From: Anaerolineae bacterium
GTDB lineage: Bacteria > Chloroflexota > Anaerolineae > Anaerolineales > Anaerolineaceae
Direction of reading: 5' to 3'
Length of the DNA: 64,000 nucleotides
NCBI GenBank assembly: GCA_013178185.1
Contig: JABLXC010000021.1
Span: 1-64,000 of the forward strand
The notes under the pieces were generated by a model, which saw only the letters and a list, made by a program, of their open reading frames with translations, searched no databases and was not told where the DNA came from. The stretch's first letter is position 1, and each line of letters starts with the position of its first letter. Positions 25,048 through 34,056 of this stretch are shown here, piece after piece. The translations under genes were made by a program, and so were the position numbers.

Positions 25048-26874
25048 TTACTGATTCGCAGGCGCGCCAACCGGAATGGTCCCATCGGGCAAAATGGCCT
25101 TGAACTGCCTCCGGTACAGTTCGGCATAAAGGCCATTTTTTGCAATCAAATCCGAGTGTGCGCCCTGCTCTACAATTTTCCCATCATCGAGTACCAGTAC
25201 CACATCCGCATTTCGAATGGTGGAAAGCCGGTGGGCAATCACAAAACTGGTACGCCCTCGCATCAAAGTACTAAGCGCCTTTTGGATCAGGACTTCCGTT
25301 CGTGTATCTATGCTTGCAGTCGCCTCATCCAAAATTAAAATCCTTGGATCAGCCAGAATTGCTCTCGCAATCGAAACAAGCTGACGCTGTCCCTGGCTTA
25401 ACAACTTTCCTCGCTCGCCCACACTGGTATCATAACCATCCGGTAGCAGCATAATAAAATCGTGAGCATTCGCCAGTTTTGCCGCCTGCATCACCTCCTC
25501 ATCACTGGCTTGCAGCCGACCATAACGAATGTTTTCCATCAGGGAACCGGAGAAAAGGAAAGGTTCCTGTGTGACAATCCCTATTTTTGATCGCAGGCTA
25601 TGTTGCGCCAGTTCCCGGATATCAACGCCATCAATACGCACAACGCCAGCTACAGGATCGTAAAATCGGGCGATCAGACTGACCAGTGTCGTCTTTCCTG
25701 CGCCGGTCGGCCCTACAATTGCAATAGTCTGTCCAGCCCTGGCAGAAAACGAAACATCATCAAGCACAGGCTGGCCATCCTCATATTCAAACCGGATATG
25801 TTCGAACGCCACAGAGCCTTCAATCGCTTCAACAACCCTGGCGTTTGGGGCGTCCCGGATGGTTTCTGGTGTATCCAGCAATTCAAAAGCCCGCTCAGCA
25901 GCTGCCAGCGCCGATTGCGCCATCGTCCAAAGCTGCGCCACAGTTTGGATCGGCCTGAAGAAGTTCTGCACATATTGTAAAAATGCAACCACCACGCCAA
26001 CGGTGATCGCTCCCCGGATAGCCAGAATCCCGCCCATGGCCGCTACCAGCGCCATATCCAGCGCGCTTAAGACATCCATCGCCGGCGCAAAAGCGGAAGT
26101 TACCATCGTTGCGTTCACGTTCGCGTCCCGGTTAGCCGCATTCCGTTCAGCAAATCGGCGGACATTTTCATCGGTTCGATTGAAAGCCTGTGCTACCTTG
26201 ATCCCACCGATTTCTTCTTGCAGGTCAGCCGAAACATCTCCCAACGTCTCTCTGGTCTTGCGGAACGCCCGCCGCGCCATTTTGGAAAACAATCGCGTGG
26301 TCAGAATTAATAACGGCGCCATAACAAGCACGGCCATGCCCAGTTGCCAGTTCAGTAGGACCATCGCCACGCCAATTCCCACCAAAGCGAATAAAGAGCC
26401 GATCATTTGCACAAGACCCTGACTAAAAAATGAGTTCAACTGGTCAATATCATTGATCAGGCGACTCATCAAATCTCCGGCTTGCTTACTTTCTAAGAAC
26501 TGAAGAGAAAGCCCTTGAATTTTGTGAAACACCTGCTGTCGTAAATCGGCCAATAATTTTTGCCCTGCCGAAGCCATCAGGAATATCTGAAAACGGGTTG
26601 CCAGCATCCCGGCAAGGTAAACACCAGCCAGCAAGACCATGATCAAGGCCAGGCCGGAGGCTTCCCCCCTGGAAATGTACAGATCGGTCGCCTGGCCGAT
26701 CAGCATTGGGGCAATCCCTTGCGTTGCAGCCGAAACAAGGACCAGGATCATCGCCACCGCAATCGCCCAGCGGTAGGGTTTAAGAAAACGAAGTAGTCTG
26801 AACAGGACTCGGCTGCGATTGCGAGCCCGCTCCTCAGGCATGCTTTCAAGATGGCGCATCGGTCCACGCATCAT
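25048..26874 (-). CDS. ABC exporter half-transporter with canonical ATPase residues
   Basis: 608 residues: six membrane spans (about 35-330), then an ATP-binding domain with Walker A GPTGAGKTT, Walker B ILILDEATASID (catalytic Glu present) and H-loop IAHRLST. The signature deviates as LSQGQ. The upstream partner has the opposite pattern: normal LSGGQ, degenerate Walker B. Together they should form a heterodimeric exporter for drugs, lipids or peptides. It overlaps the partner by four bases. Confidence 0.92.
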   Translation of the reverse strand: MMRGPMRHLESMPEERARNRSRVLFRLLRFLKPYRWAIAVAMILVLVSAATQGIAPMLIGQATDLYISRGEASGLALIMVLLAGVYLAGMLATRFQIFLMASAGQKLLADLRQQVFHKIQGLSLQFLESKQAGDLMSRLINDIDQLNSFFSQGLVQMIGSLFALVGIGVAMVLLNWQLGMAVLVMAPLLILTTRLFSKMARRAFRKTRETLGDVSADLQEEIGGIKVAQAFNRTDENVRRFAERNAANRDANVNATMVTSAFAPAMDVLSALDMALVAAMGGILAIRGAITVGVVVAFLQYVQNFFRPIQTVAQLWTMAQSALAAAERAFELLDTPETIRDAPNARVVEAIEGSVAFEHIRFEYEDGQPVLDDVSFSARAGQTIAIVGPTGAGKTTLVSLIARFYDPVAGVVRIDGVDIRELAQHSLRSKIGIVTQEPFLFSGSLMENIRYGRLQASDEEVMQAAKLANAHDFIMLLPDGYDTSVGERGKLLSQGQRQLVSIARAILADPRILILDEATASIDTRTEVLIQKALSTLMRGRTSFVIAHRLSTIRNADVVLVLDDGKIVEQGAHSDLIAKNGLYAELYRRQFKAILPDGTIPVGAPANQ

Positions 26875-28634
26875 AACAACGACTCCTCAATTGCGGACTC
26901 CAGCTCAGCCTGGCCGCCAAGCTGAGTAGCAAGTATTTCGGCATAAATTTCACAACAATCCAGCAATTCCTGGTGCGTCCCCTGAGCCACCAATCTTCCC
27001 TGGTCCAGCAACAAGATTAAGTCCGCTGTGCGCACAGTGCTGATTCGCTGTGCGATGATAAAGGTTGTCCTGTTTTGCCGGAGTTCCTGCAGGGCAACTT
27101 GAATGCGGTATTCCGTTTCAGTGTCCACGGAAGATGTGCTGTCATCCATGATCAGGATCTTGGGATTCATCAATAATGCCCTCGCTATGGCTATGCGTTG
27201 TTTTTGCCCTCCTGATAATCCAACCCCGCGTTCACCCACAACGGTATCATAGCCTTCCGGCAATACTCGAATGAACTCCTCTGCCTGTGCAATCCTGGCA
27301 GCTCGCGTCACTTCTTCCAGGCTCGCATCCGGTCGTCCATAGGCAATATTCTCCCGGATTGTTCCGGAAAACAGGGTGGCTTCTTGCAGCACAATCCCAA
27401 TTTGGGAACGTAGCGAGTCCAGCTTTACATCCCGTACATCATAACCATCAACTTGAACAGATCCAGAACTGACGTCATAAAATCGCGGGATTAAATTGAT
27501 AATCGAAGACTTCCCCGAACCGGTTTTTCCAAGGATAGCCACCGTTTGATTCGGTTTTACTTCAAACGATACATCCTGAATGACATAGTTTTCTCCTCCT
27601 GAATACCGGAAGGAAACCTGCTTGAATTCCACCCGTCCCTGAAGAGCGGGAAGCTCTTTGGCATCGGGCTTATCGCGCACCTCAGACACGGCATCTGCGA
27701 CCTCAAAAATTCTTTGAGCCGATGCTTCTGCTCGCGACAGCGCAGATCCGATGAACCCCAGCATAAAGATAGGCATCAAGAAGAATCCCTGGTATCCGAT
27801 AAAGGCTACCAGTTCTCCCAGCGTCATCTTCTGAGAGATGACAGTAAGCCCGCCAACCCACACCACCCCCACCACGCCCAGGTTTGCGAAGAAGAAGATC
27901 AAAGGAAAGAATGTGGAAAATATCTTCAAAAGGTCAACATTACTGGTACAGAAATCCTGGTTTCGTTTCGAAAAGCGATCTTCCTCATAGGACTCCCGTG
28001 CAAATGCTTTCACAATTCGAATGCCAGCTAGGTTCTCCTGCAAAATAGTATTTAAAGCATCCAGCTTTTGCTGCACCGTCCGCGAGAGCGGCATAACCCT
28101 TTTGACAAAAAGCACGAATACAATTGCAATTGGTGGAATCATCAACAGGAAAATGACGGTTAATAAAGCATTCATCGAAAATAGAACGCTGAGAGTGCCA
28201 ACAAGTAGCAAAACCGCCGATAATAGTTGAATGAGGCCATTTCCGGTGAAGGTACGCACCAATTCTACATCGGAGGTCATTCGGCTCATCAGTTTCCCAG
28301 TTTGGGCCTGATCGTGGTACGAAAAACTAAGTCTCTGAAGTTTTTCAAAGATCAAATTGCGCAACTCATAAGCAATCCCCTGCGATGTCTTCTCTGATAA
28401 ATATCCTTGTAAGAAGTTGAACAACCCGCGCAGCACGGCGACTGCCACCAACAGTCCCGCCACAATCCAGATACGTTCCATGTCAAATGCAGAGATACCA
28501 TCGTCAATCAACTGGCGTAGCAATTGAGGAGAATAGAGATTGGCCGCATTCACAATCAGCATGCTTAAAAGCGCCCCCAACGCAGTCAACCAATATTTTC
28601 GTGCATAATGAAAAGTTCTTTGAATTTCTTTCAT
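26871..28634 (-). CDS. ABC exporter half-transporter with degenerate ATPase site
   Basis: 587 residues from the ATG at 28634, which has TTGGAGAAAG upstream; a TTG eight codons earlier is less likely. Six spans precede an ATP-binding domain with Walker A GKTGSGKSS and a normal LSGGQ signature. Walker B ends IMDDSTSSVD, with Asp in place of the catalytic Glu, and the H-loop is AQRIST, Gln in place of His. Both changes mark the non-hydrolysing site of heterodimeric exporters such as TM287/288. It follows the MarR gene by 20 bases. Confidence 0.92.
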   Translation of the reverse strand: MKEIQRTFHYARKYWLTALGALLSMLIVNAANLYSPQLLRQLIDDGISAFDMERIWIVAGLLVAVAVLRGLFNFLQGYLSEKTSQGIAYELRNLIFEKLQRLSFSYHDQAQTGKLMSRMTSDVELVRTFTGNGLIQLLSAVLLLVGTLSVLFSMNALLTVIFLLMIPPIAIVFVLFVKRVMPLSRTVQQKLDALNTILQENLAGIRIVKAFARESYEEDRFSKRNQDFCTSNVDLLKIFSTFFPLIFFFANLGVVGVVWVGGLTVISQKMTLGELVAFIGYQGFFLMPIFMLGFIGSALSRAEASAQRIFEVADAVSEVRDKPDAKELPALQGRVEFKQVSFRYSGGENYVIQDVSFEVKPNQTVAILGKTGSGKSSIINLIPRFYDVSSGSVQVDGYDVRDVKLDSLRSQIGIVLQEATLFSGTIRENIAYGRPDASLEEVTRAARIAQAEEFIRVLPEGYDTVVGERGVGLSGGQKQRIAIARALLMNPKILIMDDSTSSVDTETEYRIQVALQELRQNRTTFIIAQRISTVRTADLILLLDQGRLVAQGTHQELLDCCEIYAEILATQLGGQAELESAIEESLL

Positions 28635-28654
28635 TCTTTCTCCAAGGAGGTCAT

Positions 28655-29120
28655 TCAACTTAAATGTTCGCTACTTTTTGCAGAAGATAGTGACAATTCG
28701 CGCTCTGCCACCAGCTTTCTTAAAACTTTCCTTCCGATTCTCAATCGATTGAGTTCCTCTTCAGACAAATTTCTGAGGAGATGTTCAAAATCTACCTCAA
28801 GCTGGCGATAGATATTCACCAGTATCCGTATACCTTCATGGGTAATCGCAACTTGAACGCCGCGCCGGTCGTGGGCCGTCCTGGCTTTATAAACCCATCC
28901 CCGTTGAATCAGGGTATCGATCGAGTTCGACATCGTTGCCATGCTGACCGATTGACGCGCCGCCAGGTCACCCAACCGGTAAGAACCGGCCAAGAGTAAT
29001 GTCAGAAGATGAAAAAGCGCCGGCATGATCCCTGAGCCGCAGCAGCGAATCCCAGAGCCAGCCTTTCCAAGAAAAAAGGGATGCCTCAATAATCTGCTTT
29101 GCTACCGCTTTACGATCCAT
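28655..29120 (-). pseudogene. MarR-family regulator, split by a single-base frameshift
   Basis: From the ATG at 29120 (AGGTG upstream) one frame reads MDRKAVAKQIIEASLFSWKG and on to LLRLR. The family core sits in another frame: MPALFHLLTLLLAGSYRLGDLAARQ, then the wing VYKARTAHDRRGVQVAIT and a C-terminal helix. Removing one base from the CCC at 29030-29032 joins them into a normal 154-residue MarR protein. It precedes the exporter genes, so it would be their regulator. Either a real mutation that removes the repressor, or an assembly error; an alternative start at 29089 would make a protein without the proper first helix. Confidence 0.75.
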
Positions 29121-29142
29121 CACCTGTTCTACCTCTAAATAC

Positions 29143-29160
29143 TTAGCAGAGCTAATTATA
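29143..29160 (-). promoter_or_regulatory. MarR/exporter operon promoter with palindromic operator
   Basis: TATAAT on the minus strand (29160-29155) is followed at once by the perfect palindrome TTAGC-AGA-GCTAA (29143-29155), overlapping the box by one base. Such a position would let a bound dimer block the polymerase. It lies 23 bases before the MarR ATG and 35 bases from the -10 box of the divergent gene. Confidence 0.6.
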
Positions 29161-29202
29161 TGCCCTGTACCAGGATTGTCAAGATGCGGTAAAATCAATC
29201 CT

Positions 29203-29565
29203 ATGGTTTCAAGACCTGATGTTGCAAAAATTGAACTGGAACTCGCCGCTGCCGAAAAAGCCCGACGGCAGGGTTTGGAAGGGCGTGCCAGGGTCTGCGC
29301 CCGTCGCGCTGCGGGACTGGCTGTATCGCCTTTCCTGGAAAAACAGGGACTGACCGTTCCAGGAGACGTTCACGAGCGCATCGTATTGTTCTCAAACCAG
29401 CCCGCGATTTCTCCACGCCTGCGCCAGATCGCCTCCCATCTTATAATGAGGGTGAATGAATCTTACGAGCTGCCCCCCGAAATCGATTTGATTGCCGAGG
29501 TACGCCAGCTGGTAAAAGAGCTTGAAAACCTTTCACCTTCTAATCATAATCATGAACAAGGTTAG
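29203..29565 (+). CDS. Hypothetical helical protein
   Basis: 120 residues starting MVSRPDVAKIELELAAAEKARRQG. All-helical and basic, with RARVCARRAAGLAVSPFLEKQG and a second helical part to ELENLSPSNHN. It vaguely resembles HEPN-type helical bundles, but no diagnostic motif is present and I do not assign a function. TAAAAT (29190-29195) lies seven bases before the ATG, so the mRNA is probably leaderless. It is divergent from the MarR operon and is followed after 13 bases by a glutaredoxin-like gene. Confidence 0.7.
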   Translation: MVSRPDVAKIELELAAAEKARRQGLEGRARVCARRAAGLAVSPFLEKQGLTVPGDVHERIVLFSNQPAISPRLRQIASHLIMRVNESYELPPEIDLIAEVRQLVKELENLSPSNHNHEQG

Positions 29566-29578
29566 GAAAATTCTCTCT

Positions 29579-29833
29579 ATGGAAAAACAACCCCAACCGA
29601 CGATCACAGTCTATGGAACAAGTTGGTGCGGCGATTGCAACCGCGCTCGCCGTTTTTTTGATGAGCGCGGCATCGCTTACACATGGATTGATATTGATAC
29701 CGATCTGCAAGCCAGAAAATTTGTCGAAGAAACGAATCACGGCTTCCGAAGCGTTCCAACTATCATCTTTCCAGATGGTAGCATTCTTGTAGAACCCTCC
29801 TACAGCCAGCTGGCAAAAAAGCTGGAAAGCTAG
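29579..29833 (+). CDS. Glutaredoxin-like thioredoxin-fold protein
   Basis: 84 residues. The redox motif CGDC lies in TVYGTSWCGDCNRARRFF. The fold continues with YTWIDIDTD, the cis-proline site GFRSVPTIIFPDGS and LVEPS. This pattern matches the short mycoredoxin/NrdH-like group that reduces mixed disulfides using mycothiol or a thioredoxin reductase; the partner thiol is not known here. An upstream in-frame ATG at 29552 would overlap the preceding gene and has no better ribosome site. It converges with the next gene, overlapping by four bases. Confidence 0.85.
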   Translation: MEKQPQPTITVYGTSWCGDCNRARRFFDERGIAYTWIDIDTDLQARKFVEETNHGFRSVPTIIFPDGSILVEPSYSQLAKKLES

Positions 29834-30084
29834 TGTGTTTTTTTACTGCGGCCGAACAACCAGTACAACAAAACACCGCAAACCAGGCCGGCTGAAAGAA
29901 TGAACATCAGCCAGAACGGTCTAGAGTGGGTTTCAACCGTAACAAGTGGAGGGGTCACCAGTCTCTTTTGGAGGCGGCCCACAAAATCTGGATCAGGCTT
30001 GATCGGATTGAGAAAATTACTCAACCGCTGTTCGATAACCCCCAAAGGGTTCTCATCAACTTTTGTATACACACCAGATGTCAT
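29830..30084 (-). CDS. Small single-span membrane protein
   Basis: 84 residues. A soluble N-terminal part (NPLGVIEQRLSNFLNPIKPDPDFVGRLQKRL) is followed by one membrane span (about 57-77) and a basic tail. I do not recognise a family. It is the last gene of the run that encodes an ECF sigma factor and DegV, three bases after degV. A cytoplasmic helical region plus one span beside a sigma factor is the build of an anti-sigma factor; this is only a suggestion from context. Confidence 0.6.
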   Translation of the reverse strand: MTSGVYTKVDENPLGVIEQRLSNFLNPIKPDPDFVGRLQKRLVTPPLVTVETHSRPFWLMFILSAGLVCGVLLYWLFGRSKKTH

Positions 30085-30087
30085 AAT

Positions 30088-30939
30088 TCATTCCACCAGA
30101 TTAACAGGATAAGCTACGATCCCTACAGTTCCAGGCCCCAGATTAGCAGCTACAGGGATGGATAATTCTGTTAGGATCAATTCTTTTATATTCACAATCT
30201 GCCGAATGCGTTTTGCCAGCCAGTCTGCGGTTTGCGGGTCTGCTGCATGAACGACGGCAACATTGACCAGACGATTTCCTACCCGCTCACCGACAAACGT
30301 CACAACTCTCTCAAGAGATCGTTGCCGGGTGCGCACCTTCTCCGCCATTTGAAGCAAACCATCCCTTAAAACAATGATTGGTTTTATGTGCAGCATTGAG
30401 GTAAGTGCGCTTTGAAGCGTGTTCACGCGCCCGCTCAGTCGAGCAAATTCCAGACTATCCACCGTAAAAACAACGGTTAACTTCTGTCGTATTTCTTCCA
30501 GGCGGCGAAGGATATCCGCAACCGAAACACCAGAACGATGAAGCAGCCGTGCTTCTCTGCACATAAAAGCCAACGCCGCAGAACCCGCACCAGAATCAAA
30601 CGTATAGATTTCAATCTCATTCACTAGTTCTCTAGCGGCCATTTGAACCGTTGAGAATGTACCTGACATTTTGCTTGCCAGGTGAATTGATAAGATCTCA
30701 TCCCCTTGTTGGACAATCCTTCGGTAGAAGGTCATAACCTGATCAGGAGATGGCAGTGAGGTTTTGGGGACGACACTATTTTGCCGCACCAGTTCATAAA
30801 ACCGTGCTCCATCTAAATTAACCCCTGGCACATAAGTGGTTTCGCCAAACCGAACATAAAGCGGCAACACATCAATTTCATAATCGCTGGCCCACTCTGG
30901 TGGCATGTCGATCGAACCATCGGTCACAATTTTGAGCAT
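30088..30939 (-). CDS. DegV-family fatty-acid-binding protein
   Basis: 283 residues. The DegV start MLKIVTDGSIDMPPEWASDYEIDVLPLYVRFG is clear, followed by TSLPSPDQVMTFYR, ILSIHLASKMSGTFSTVQMAA and the GRVNTLQSALTSMLHIKPII segment. DegV/FakB proteins bind a fatty acid and hand it to the FakA kinase, or bind other lipids; no fakA is visible here. GGGAGG precedes the ATG. It follows the sigma factor by 35 bases on the same strand. Confidence 0.92.
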   Translation of the reverse strand: MLKIVTDGSIDMPPEWASDYEIDVLPLYVRFGETTYVPGVNLDGARFYELVRQNSVVPKTSLPSPDQVMTFYRRIVQQGDEILSIHLASKMSGTFSTVQMAARELVNEIEIYTFDSGAGSAALAFMCREARLLHRSGVSVADILRRLEEIRQKLTVVFTVDSLEFARLSGRVNTLQSALTSMLHIKPIIVLRDGLLQMAEKVRTRQRSLERVVTFVGERVGNRLVNVAVVHAADPQTADWLAKRIRQIVNIKELILTELSIPVAANLGPGTVGIVAYPVNLVE

Positions 30940-30974
30940 TTTCCAACCTCCCTCATTCCAGATCTTGGTACGCC

Positions 30975-31565
30975 TTATTCTTTCTTCTCCAGCTCATCTC
31001 GCAAGGCCAATAAAGTACGGTGGTAGAGACTTTTAATAGCTCCCTCACTTCGCCCCATGATCAATGCAATTTCCGAATTCGAAAGGCGGTCAACAAATTT
31101 CAAGATTAACAACTCCTGTCGTTCTTGCGGCAGCTTTCGGATCGTTTTCAACAACCACTCTTTTTCCTGATCTTCAACCAGAACCTGCTCAGGATAATCG
31201 GCGTGAGGATGCAAAAACACATGGTCTTCTAACGAAACTTCTTGTTTTCGGCTGTTATCGCGGTACCAGTTTGCCACCAAATTATGGGCAATTCGGTAAA
31301 GCCACGCCGAAAAAGGCACCCCCTGATCACGGTAAAAAGAAATCCTTCCCAGTGCCCGATAGAAGACCTTCGCAGTCAGATCCTCCGCGTCAACCGCCGT
31401 TCCAGTCCGGTAATAGATATAGTTGTAAATACGCCCTACATAACGCTCGTAGAGCATACTGAATGCTTCTGCGTCGCCTTCTACAGCTCGCGCCAGGATC
31501 ATTTCATCGGTGTCTTCAATAGGTTCAGGCATCCCAGCGGTCACTTCACTAATAACACTTTCCAT
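30975..31565 (-). CDS. ECF-type RNA polymerase sigma factor
   Basis: 196 residues. Sigma region 2 is seen as AFSMLYERYVGRIYNYIYYRTG, then DAEDLTAKVFYRAL and FSAWLYRIAHNLVANWYR. Region 4 is LPQERQELLILKFVDRLSNSEIALIMGRSEGAIKSLYHRTLLAL. It directs polymerase to a small regulon. Start choice is uncertain: TATAAT (31569-31564) overlaps the first ATG, so a transcript from that box would use the ATG at 31532 (12th codon). It follows the membrane subtilase gene by 56 bases. Confidence 0.92.
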   Translation of the reverse strand: MESVISEVTAGMPEPIEDTDEMILARAVEGDAEAFSMLYERYVGRIYNYIYYRTGTAVDAEDLTAKVFYRALGRISFYRDQGVPFSAWLYRIAHNLVANWYRDNSRKQEVSLEDHVFLHPHADYPEQVLVEDQEKEWLLKTIRKLPQERQELLILKFVDRLSNSEIALIMGRSEGAIKSLYHRTLLALRDELEKKE

Positions 31566-31621
31566 TATATTTGGTCGCGAAATTTTGGCTAAATAGCCAT
31601 AAATTATCTAAAAAAGTCATG

Positions 31622-34054
31622 CTAACGCTCCTCCATCGCCAGCGACACAGCAGAAAGGGCATCGAGAACGCCATAACCGGCAACATTGTTCGGAACCATG
31701 GTAGAGTCCGTCGCACAGGCCGGAAAATAGCCGGAATACGGTTGAGCGGACCGATTGAGGATTTGGGTTGTGCGCTCAACATCTCCAATCAAGTCAGGGT
31801 TTGCCGACCACATCAACGCAACCACCCCGGCGACATGTGGCCCCGCCATGGAGGTGCCGCTGGCAACCTCATACGTACCGCCAGGATAAGCGGAAAGAAT
31901 ATCCTGTCCGGGCGCGAGAATATCAGGTTTGATCCGGTTGCTCCCATCCACTGTAACCGGCCCCAGACTGCTGAATGCTGACACCGACCCATCCTGTCCT
32001 ACTGCGCCAACCGAATACACCTGGCTGTAAATAGCTGGCGGGTCTTCAACGCTGCCGCACCCGGAATACCCCGAGTTTCCCGCGGAAACGACCACGAAAA
32101 TTCCCGCCGCTTTAAGAGCATTTACAGCGGGCAAATAAACTTCAGGATCGCAACCCTCTATCGCCGGACAACCCCATGAGTTATTCAAAATGTGAGCGCC
32201 CAGTTCCACCCTGCCGTTGTAGAAGGGATCCCCATCTTGCGGGTAAGGCGCGAGGAGAAACTGCCAACACTCCAAATAGACAGCAGGATTGCCCAGATTA
32301 CGCGCCAGATTGACACAGCCAATCCAGGTCGCATCCGGAGCAACCCCGACCCGGTTGCCTAGGATGGTGGCTAAGGTATGGCTGCCATGACCGCCAATAT
32401 CTACCGGTATTGGGCTACGATTCCAAGGATCCAACCAGTTATAATCCTGATCCCCGTATTGGCCGCGATAACTATCTGACACTTCAGGATGATCGCCCTG
32501 AACCCCGCTATCCGATTGGCCGACCACAATCCCTTTCCCGGTAATCCCCATTTTCCAAACTTCGTCAGCCCGAATCATCCTTAAATTCCAAAGCAACCCT
32601 GAGGGTGCATTTTCATGCCCCTGAACAGGTGGTGCAACCTCAGGCAGTGGCCGCAGAATCGGATTATCCAAGACACGCTCCACTTCTGGCCTCGTTTCTA
32701 ACCAAAAGCGAAGGAAAGGCCCTCCCCTCACTTCGAGCGCGTTGACCAGATAATACGGGCGGTGCGCGATCCCCCATCGATTCAATACCCGGCGAAGATC
32801 ACGCTGGCTTTCCACCGCCTGAACAACCAGGCGGTTATAGACGTACGCCCGTCTCTCCGTAGGATCTGAAAATTGTGTAGCGTCGGAGACATCAGCCTGA
32901 TCTCTCAAGACGACAAACAAACGTTCCCCATAAAACCCTGGCGTCCCCAAACCCCAGTAGATCCCCGCCAAACCAGTCAGGAAAATAAAACCTGCCAGCA
33001 GATAAACCCGCCGGGACAGCATGACCTCTCTCTTTACAAATTTCCGAACGGAAAGGGTGAGTAAAATCGTAGCAAACATAATGGCTAGCGAAACCAGCAA
33101 GGCCCTGGCCGCCCACTCCCATCCCTCTCCTTTTCCAAGGCTAACCAGAATGTTCAGCTCATCCGAATCGACCCACATAAGAGGCCAGGCGGCAGCCAGA
33201 CCAGGACAAATCACTGCCGCCACGTCATTTAATTTCCCGTTTCTGGTGGTGGAAGAATAACTTAAAAACGAAAGACCCATCCCAGCAACAGAGACGAGGA
33301 CTGGCAAGATCCACTGGTTGCAATTCTGGGCAATAGCGGTTGAGAGGATCAAAAGAACCAGGAGGAAGAACACCCCATCACGGATGCAACCTTTTAAACC
33401 TTTCCCTGCTTCAAATTCATCTTCTGCAGAGAATTGAGCAAGCTGGAGAATGTGATGAAAACAATATCCAAGCAACAGCCCCGTTGCAAGCGCTAAGCCG
33501 GTATCAAGCATAGACCCCAGCGCTCCCCATAACACCCATGGAACGGCAAGCAGCACGGCAGCCGTTCCGCTCATCTCCCAACTCCTGAGAGTCCAGAGAA
33601 TTTTATCTAACTGTCGTTTTCTCTTAAATCGGCGGCTCGCCGCCCATGTCCCCCCAAGAAAAACCAGCATTAACCCAATTTGAACTGCCATGACACCCTG
33701 TGTAGCGGTAACTTTCAAAAACCTGGTAGGGAATTGCAAGAAGGCAAAAACCGAGGCAAGGAATAAAGCGCGGTAAACCACTTTTTGCCTGGGGGTTTTC
33801 ACCGCCGCGGATAAAATCAAAAAAGGGCTAATCAGCGCCGCACCATATCCGGCGCTGATTAGCCAGCGGAAATCCGGCACGTGCAAAGACCCTTCGAAGA
33901 TCATTTGTTCAACCGACCATTGCACCGCCAGCGAAAAAACCGAAAGCGCCAGAATCCAGATAAAGGTCGCCCCAGACAGAATCAATCGCCCGCAGCCAGC
34001 AGCATTCTCCGCCCTTCGTGGAATTGGTTCGACTTCCTGCTCTTTTTCTATCAT
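31622..34054 (-). CDS. Subtilisin-like serine protease with multi-span membrane domain
   Basis: 810 residues from the ATG at 34054. About ten membrane spans occupy roughly residues 25-375. The S8 domain follows: Asp in GIVVGQSDSGVQGDHP (near 515), His in IGGHGSHTLATILG (near 556) and Ser in ASGTSMAGPHVAGVV near the C-terminus; the oxyanion Asn is in ILNNSWGCPA. The protease should lie on the outer face. Subtilases usually carry a signal peptide, not a polytopic N-terminus. It starts two bases after the aminopeptidase stop, and the sigma-factor gene follows. Confidence 0.9.
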   Translation of the reverse strand: MIEKEQEVEPIPRRAENAAGCGRLILSGATFIWILALSVFSLAVQWSVEQMIFEGSLHVPDFRWLISAGYGAALISPFLILSAAVKTPRQKVVYRALFLASVFAFLQFPTRFLKVTATQGVMAVQIGLMLVFLGGTWAASRRFKRKRQLDKILWTLRSWEMSGTAAVLLAVPWVLWGALGSMLDTGLALATGLLLGYCFHHILQLAQFSAEDEFEAGKGLKGCIRDGVFFLLVLLILSTAIAQNCNQWILPVLVSVAGMGLSFLSYSSTTRNGKLNDVAAVICPGLAAAWPLMWVDSDELNILVSLGKGEGWEWAARALLVSLAIMFATILLTLSVRKFVKREVMLSRRVYLLAGFIFLTGLAGIYWGLGTPGFYGERLFVVLRDQADVSDATQFSDPTERRAYVYNRLVVQAVESQRDLRRVLNRWGIAHRPYYLVNALEVRGGPFLRFWLETRPEVERVLDNPILRPLPEVAPPVQGHENAPSGLLWNLRMIRADEVWKMGITGKGIVVGQSDSGVQGDHPEVSDSYRGQYGDQDYNWLDPWNRSPIPVDIGGHGSHTLATILGNRVGVAPDATWIGCVNLARNLGNPAVYLECWQFLLAPYPQDGDPFYNGRVELGAHILNNSWGCPAIEGCDPEVYLPAVNALKAAGIFVVVSAGNSGYSGCGSVEDPPAIYSQVYSVGAVGQDGSVSAFSSLGPVTVDGSNRIKPDILAPGQDILSAYPGGTYEVASGTSMAGPHVAGVVALMWSANPDLIGDVERTTQILNRSAQPYSGYFPACATDSTMVPNNVAGYGVLDALSAVSLAMEER

Positions 34055-34056
34055 GG

